Below are positions 6,627 through 7,796 of a stretch of DNA of 7,796 bases, in pieces. Both the position numbers and the translations under genes were made by a program. The stretch's first letter is position 1, and every line of letters begins with the position of its first letter. The stretch is from Peptostreptococcaceae bacterium. Lineage in GTDB: Bacteria; Bacillota_A; Clostridia; Peptostreptococcales; Acidaminobacteraceae. The notes beneath the pieces are model-generated. The model was given only the letters and a program-made list of their open reading frames with translations, made no database searches and had not been told where the DNA came from. The stretch is taken from positions 1-7,796 of the forward strand of contig JABXKX010000029.1 in NCBI GenBank assembly GCA_013619035.1, in the 5' to 3' direction.

Positions 6627-6636
6627 AAAAAGTCAA
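6608..6636 (-). promoter_or_regulatory. Promoter of the FMN_bind-flavodoxin operon
   Basis: On the minus strand, -35 TTGACT (6631-6636) and -10 TATACT (6608-6613) each match consensus at 5 of 6 positions, with an ideal 17-bp spacer. The -10 and most of the spacer lie in the right arm of the palindrome, so MarR binding should repress it. The -35 overlaps the start of the marR Shine-Dalgarno site on the other strand. Confidence 0.8.
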
Positions 6637-6645
6637 GGAGGCAAT

Positions 6646-7089
6646 ATGGAAAATAGTATGAGAGAAATCTTTGCTTTGTCATTTTTAATGACAAGAAAGT
6701 GGGAAGTTTATTATAATAGGACAACTGAGAAGGGTGATTTGTCATTAAAACAGTTGATGCTTTTAATTGTTGTTGGCACTATGGGTAACGAACCAACAAT
6801 TAAAGAAGTATCTGATGTCTTAGCAACATCTCACCAAAACGTTCGAGCACTACTGAATCAGTTAGAAAAAAAGGATTTTGTAACCACATACTCAGATGAA
6901 AAAGACAAACGTATCACTCGAATCAAACTGAAAGAAGGCAAAGAAGCGTATTGGGCTGAAAGAAATGATAGAGATATGAAATTGATTGAATCATTATTTG
7001 AAGGCTTACCACTTGAGGATATTCAAGTGACGGCTAAAACATTGATGGCATTAGATCAAGTTGCCACAAAAAAAATTAAGCATGAATAA
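6646..7089 (+). CDS. MarR family transcriptional regulator
   Basis: A 147-residue winged-helix regulator. An N-terminal dimerisation helix (about 1-30) is followed by the winged helix-turn-helix: LKQLMLLIVV (34-43), the HTH TIKEVSDVLATSHQNVRALLNQLEKK (51-76), and the wing with the family D-x-R motif (D87-R89 in EKDKRITRIKL). C-terminal helices (about 107-143) complete the dimer interface. MarR proteins are usually dimeric repressors that bind palindromes near their own gene and are released by small ligands or oxidation. This one has no cysteine at all, so thiol-based sensing of the OhrR type is excluded; a ligand-responsive mechanism is more likely (inference). AAGGAGG (6635-6641) lies four bases before the ATG. 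Divergence from the flavin operon across a large palindrome makes that operon its probable target. The last residues (KKIKHE) are encoded by the terminator of the convergent pseudouridine synthase gene. Confidence 0.92.
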   Translation: MENSMREIFALSFLMTRKWEVYYNRTTEKGDLSLKQLMLLIVVGTMGNEPTIKEVSDVLATSHQNVRALLNQLEKKDFVTTYSDEKDKRITRIKLKEGKEAYWAERNDRDMKLIESLFEGLPLEDIQVTAKTLMALDQVATKKIKHE

Positions 7090-7098
7090 CATGCTTAA
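7068..7098 (-). terminator. Intrinsic terminator of the pseudouridine synthase gene, inside the marR 3' end
   Basis: A 9-bp stem TTAAGCATG (7076-7084) with CATGCTTAA (7090-7098) and a 5-base loop, read on the minus strand, is followed by a run of eight Ts (7068-7075). The pseudouridine synthase stop (7095-7097) lies in the stem and the marR stop (7087-7089) in the loop. On the + strand the hairpin is followed by AAAATTGATC with no T-tract, so it should terminate the minus strand only. Confidence 0.75.
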
Positions 7099-7766
7099 AA
7101 TTGATCAAATGGATATTCTGATACGGGTGTTTCAAACGTCATGTGACGATTATGTTCAGGATTAATGAAAGTGATTTCATGTGCATATAATGCCATGTTA
7201 AACCAACCTTGTTTATCGCTAAAACTCTTATTGTATTTAGTATCTCCCCAGATTGGACAACCAATATGAGCTAATTGAACACGAATTTGATGATGGCGAC
7301 CTGTTTCAAGTTTAATGCTGATAAGACTATATTTCTTTTCTTCTATTGTTTTAGATGAAATACGCTTAATATGCATAATGGCTTTTTTAGCCTTCGGAAC
7401 AGATTCTTCTACAACTGATGAGACATTGCCTTTAAACTTTTTCTTTAGATAATGTATTAAGGTTTGATCATCAGGCGATCCTTCTACAACCGCTAAATAA
7501 GTTTTTCTTATCGTTCTTTTTTGCATTTGTTTTGATAAATGAGCAACGGCTTTTGGAGTTTTTCCGAAAACAATCAAACCTCCAACAGGTCTATCGAGAC
7601 GATGTACAAGGCCTACATAGGGCTCTTCAATACCTTTGCTTTTATAGTGATTGATGAGTATTGTTAACAGGTCTAAATCACCTGTTAAATCAGACTGAAC
7701 TGGCATGCCAGGAGCCTTTATACATACAATAACACTTTTATCTTCATATAAAATATTCGGTTTCAT
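7095..7766 (-). CDS. RluA-family RNA pseudouridine synthase
   Basis: A 223-residue single-domain enzyme, about the length of E. coli RluA, with no N-terminal S4 domain. Pseudouridine synthases isomerise specific uridines in rRNA or tRNA. The catalytic motif is HRLDRPVGGLIVF (55-67) with Asp58 as nucleophile; most RluA members read HRLDxxTSG, and the PVGG form marks a small subfamily. Other landmarks are RKTYLAVVEG (87-96), LETGRHHQIRVQLAHIGCPIWGD (153-175) and LYAHEITF (193-200), all typical of the fold. The target uridine cannot be told from sequence. A weaker Shine-Dalgarno site AAGGTGG (7773-7779) precedes the ATG by six bases. It is convergent with marR with a 5-bp gap. Its promoter lies beyond the right edge of the window. 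Confidence 0.93.
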   Translation of the reverse strand: MKPNILYEDKSVIVCIKAPGMPVQSDLTGDLDLLTILINHYKSKGIEEPYVGLVHRLDRPVGGLIVFGKTPKAVAHLSKQMQKRTIRKTYLAVVEGSPDDQTLIHYLKKKFKGNVSSVVEESVPKAKKAIMHIKRISSKTIEEKKYSLISIKLETGRHHQIRVQLAHIGCPIWGDTKYNKSFSDKQGWFNMALYAHEITFINPEHNRHMTFETPVSEYPFDQF

Positions 7767-7796
7767 AATTTACCACCTTTTCCTTAAGCATTATAT

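Overview
The window is AT-rich with strong AGGAGG-type Shine-Dalgarno sites, the standard genetic code (TGG for Trp, TAA stops throughout) and Firmicutes-like families: a YitT membrane protein, a short FMN_bind protein, a MarR regulator and a dCache chemoreceptor. I infer a motile, low-GC, Clostridia-like Firmicute. Genus cannot be named from this sequence. I see no insertion sequence, CRISPR array, tRNA or rRNA, and no obviously foreign segment.

Layout, left to right: (1) the 3' part of a TldE/PmbA-like gene (+), ending in a clean intrinsic terminator; (2) a complete methyl-accepting chemotaxis protein (+) with a dCache sensor that carries an apparent amino-acid-binding signature; (3) a type I glutamine synthetase gene, glnA (-), convergent with the chemoreceptor and sharing one bidirectional terminator with it; (4) a 254-bp divergent control region with a strong glnA promoter, a GlnR-box-like palindrome over its start point, a 9-bp direct repeat and an extended -10 promoter for the next gene; (5) a YitT-family membrane protein (+); (6) a two-gene flavin operon (-) encoding a membrane-anchored FMN_bind protein and a small flavodoxin; (7) a divergent MarR regulator (+), separated from the operon by a 51-bp palindrome; (8) a RluA-family RNA pseudouridine synthase (-), convergent with marR.

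The genes fall into seven short transcription units that mostly alternate in strand. Three tail-to-tail junctions (chemoreceptor/glnA, yitT/flavodoxin, marR/pseudouridine synthase) are very tight, and each carries an inverted repeat. In the last two the hairpin covers the stop codons of both genes. Two start codons are moved here because the Shine-Dalgarno site leaves no room for the upstream alternative: the YitT gene begins at 4842 and the FMN_bind gene at 6537.

The most system-like locus is 5708-7089. A cysteine-free MarR regulator probably controls itself and a divergent FMN_bind-flavodoxin operon through a paired operator whose arms contain the operon's -10 element. The operon pairs a predicted extracytoplasmic, covalently flavinylated domain with a cytosolic flavodoxin, which suggests a small redox or electron-transfer module; the physiological role is unknown. 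The rest looks like ordinary housekeeping or sensory genes, with two points of interest in glnA: a GSI-beta-type enzyme whose adenylylation tyrosine is replaced by phenylalanine, and the GlnR-like operator.
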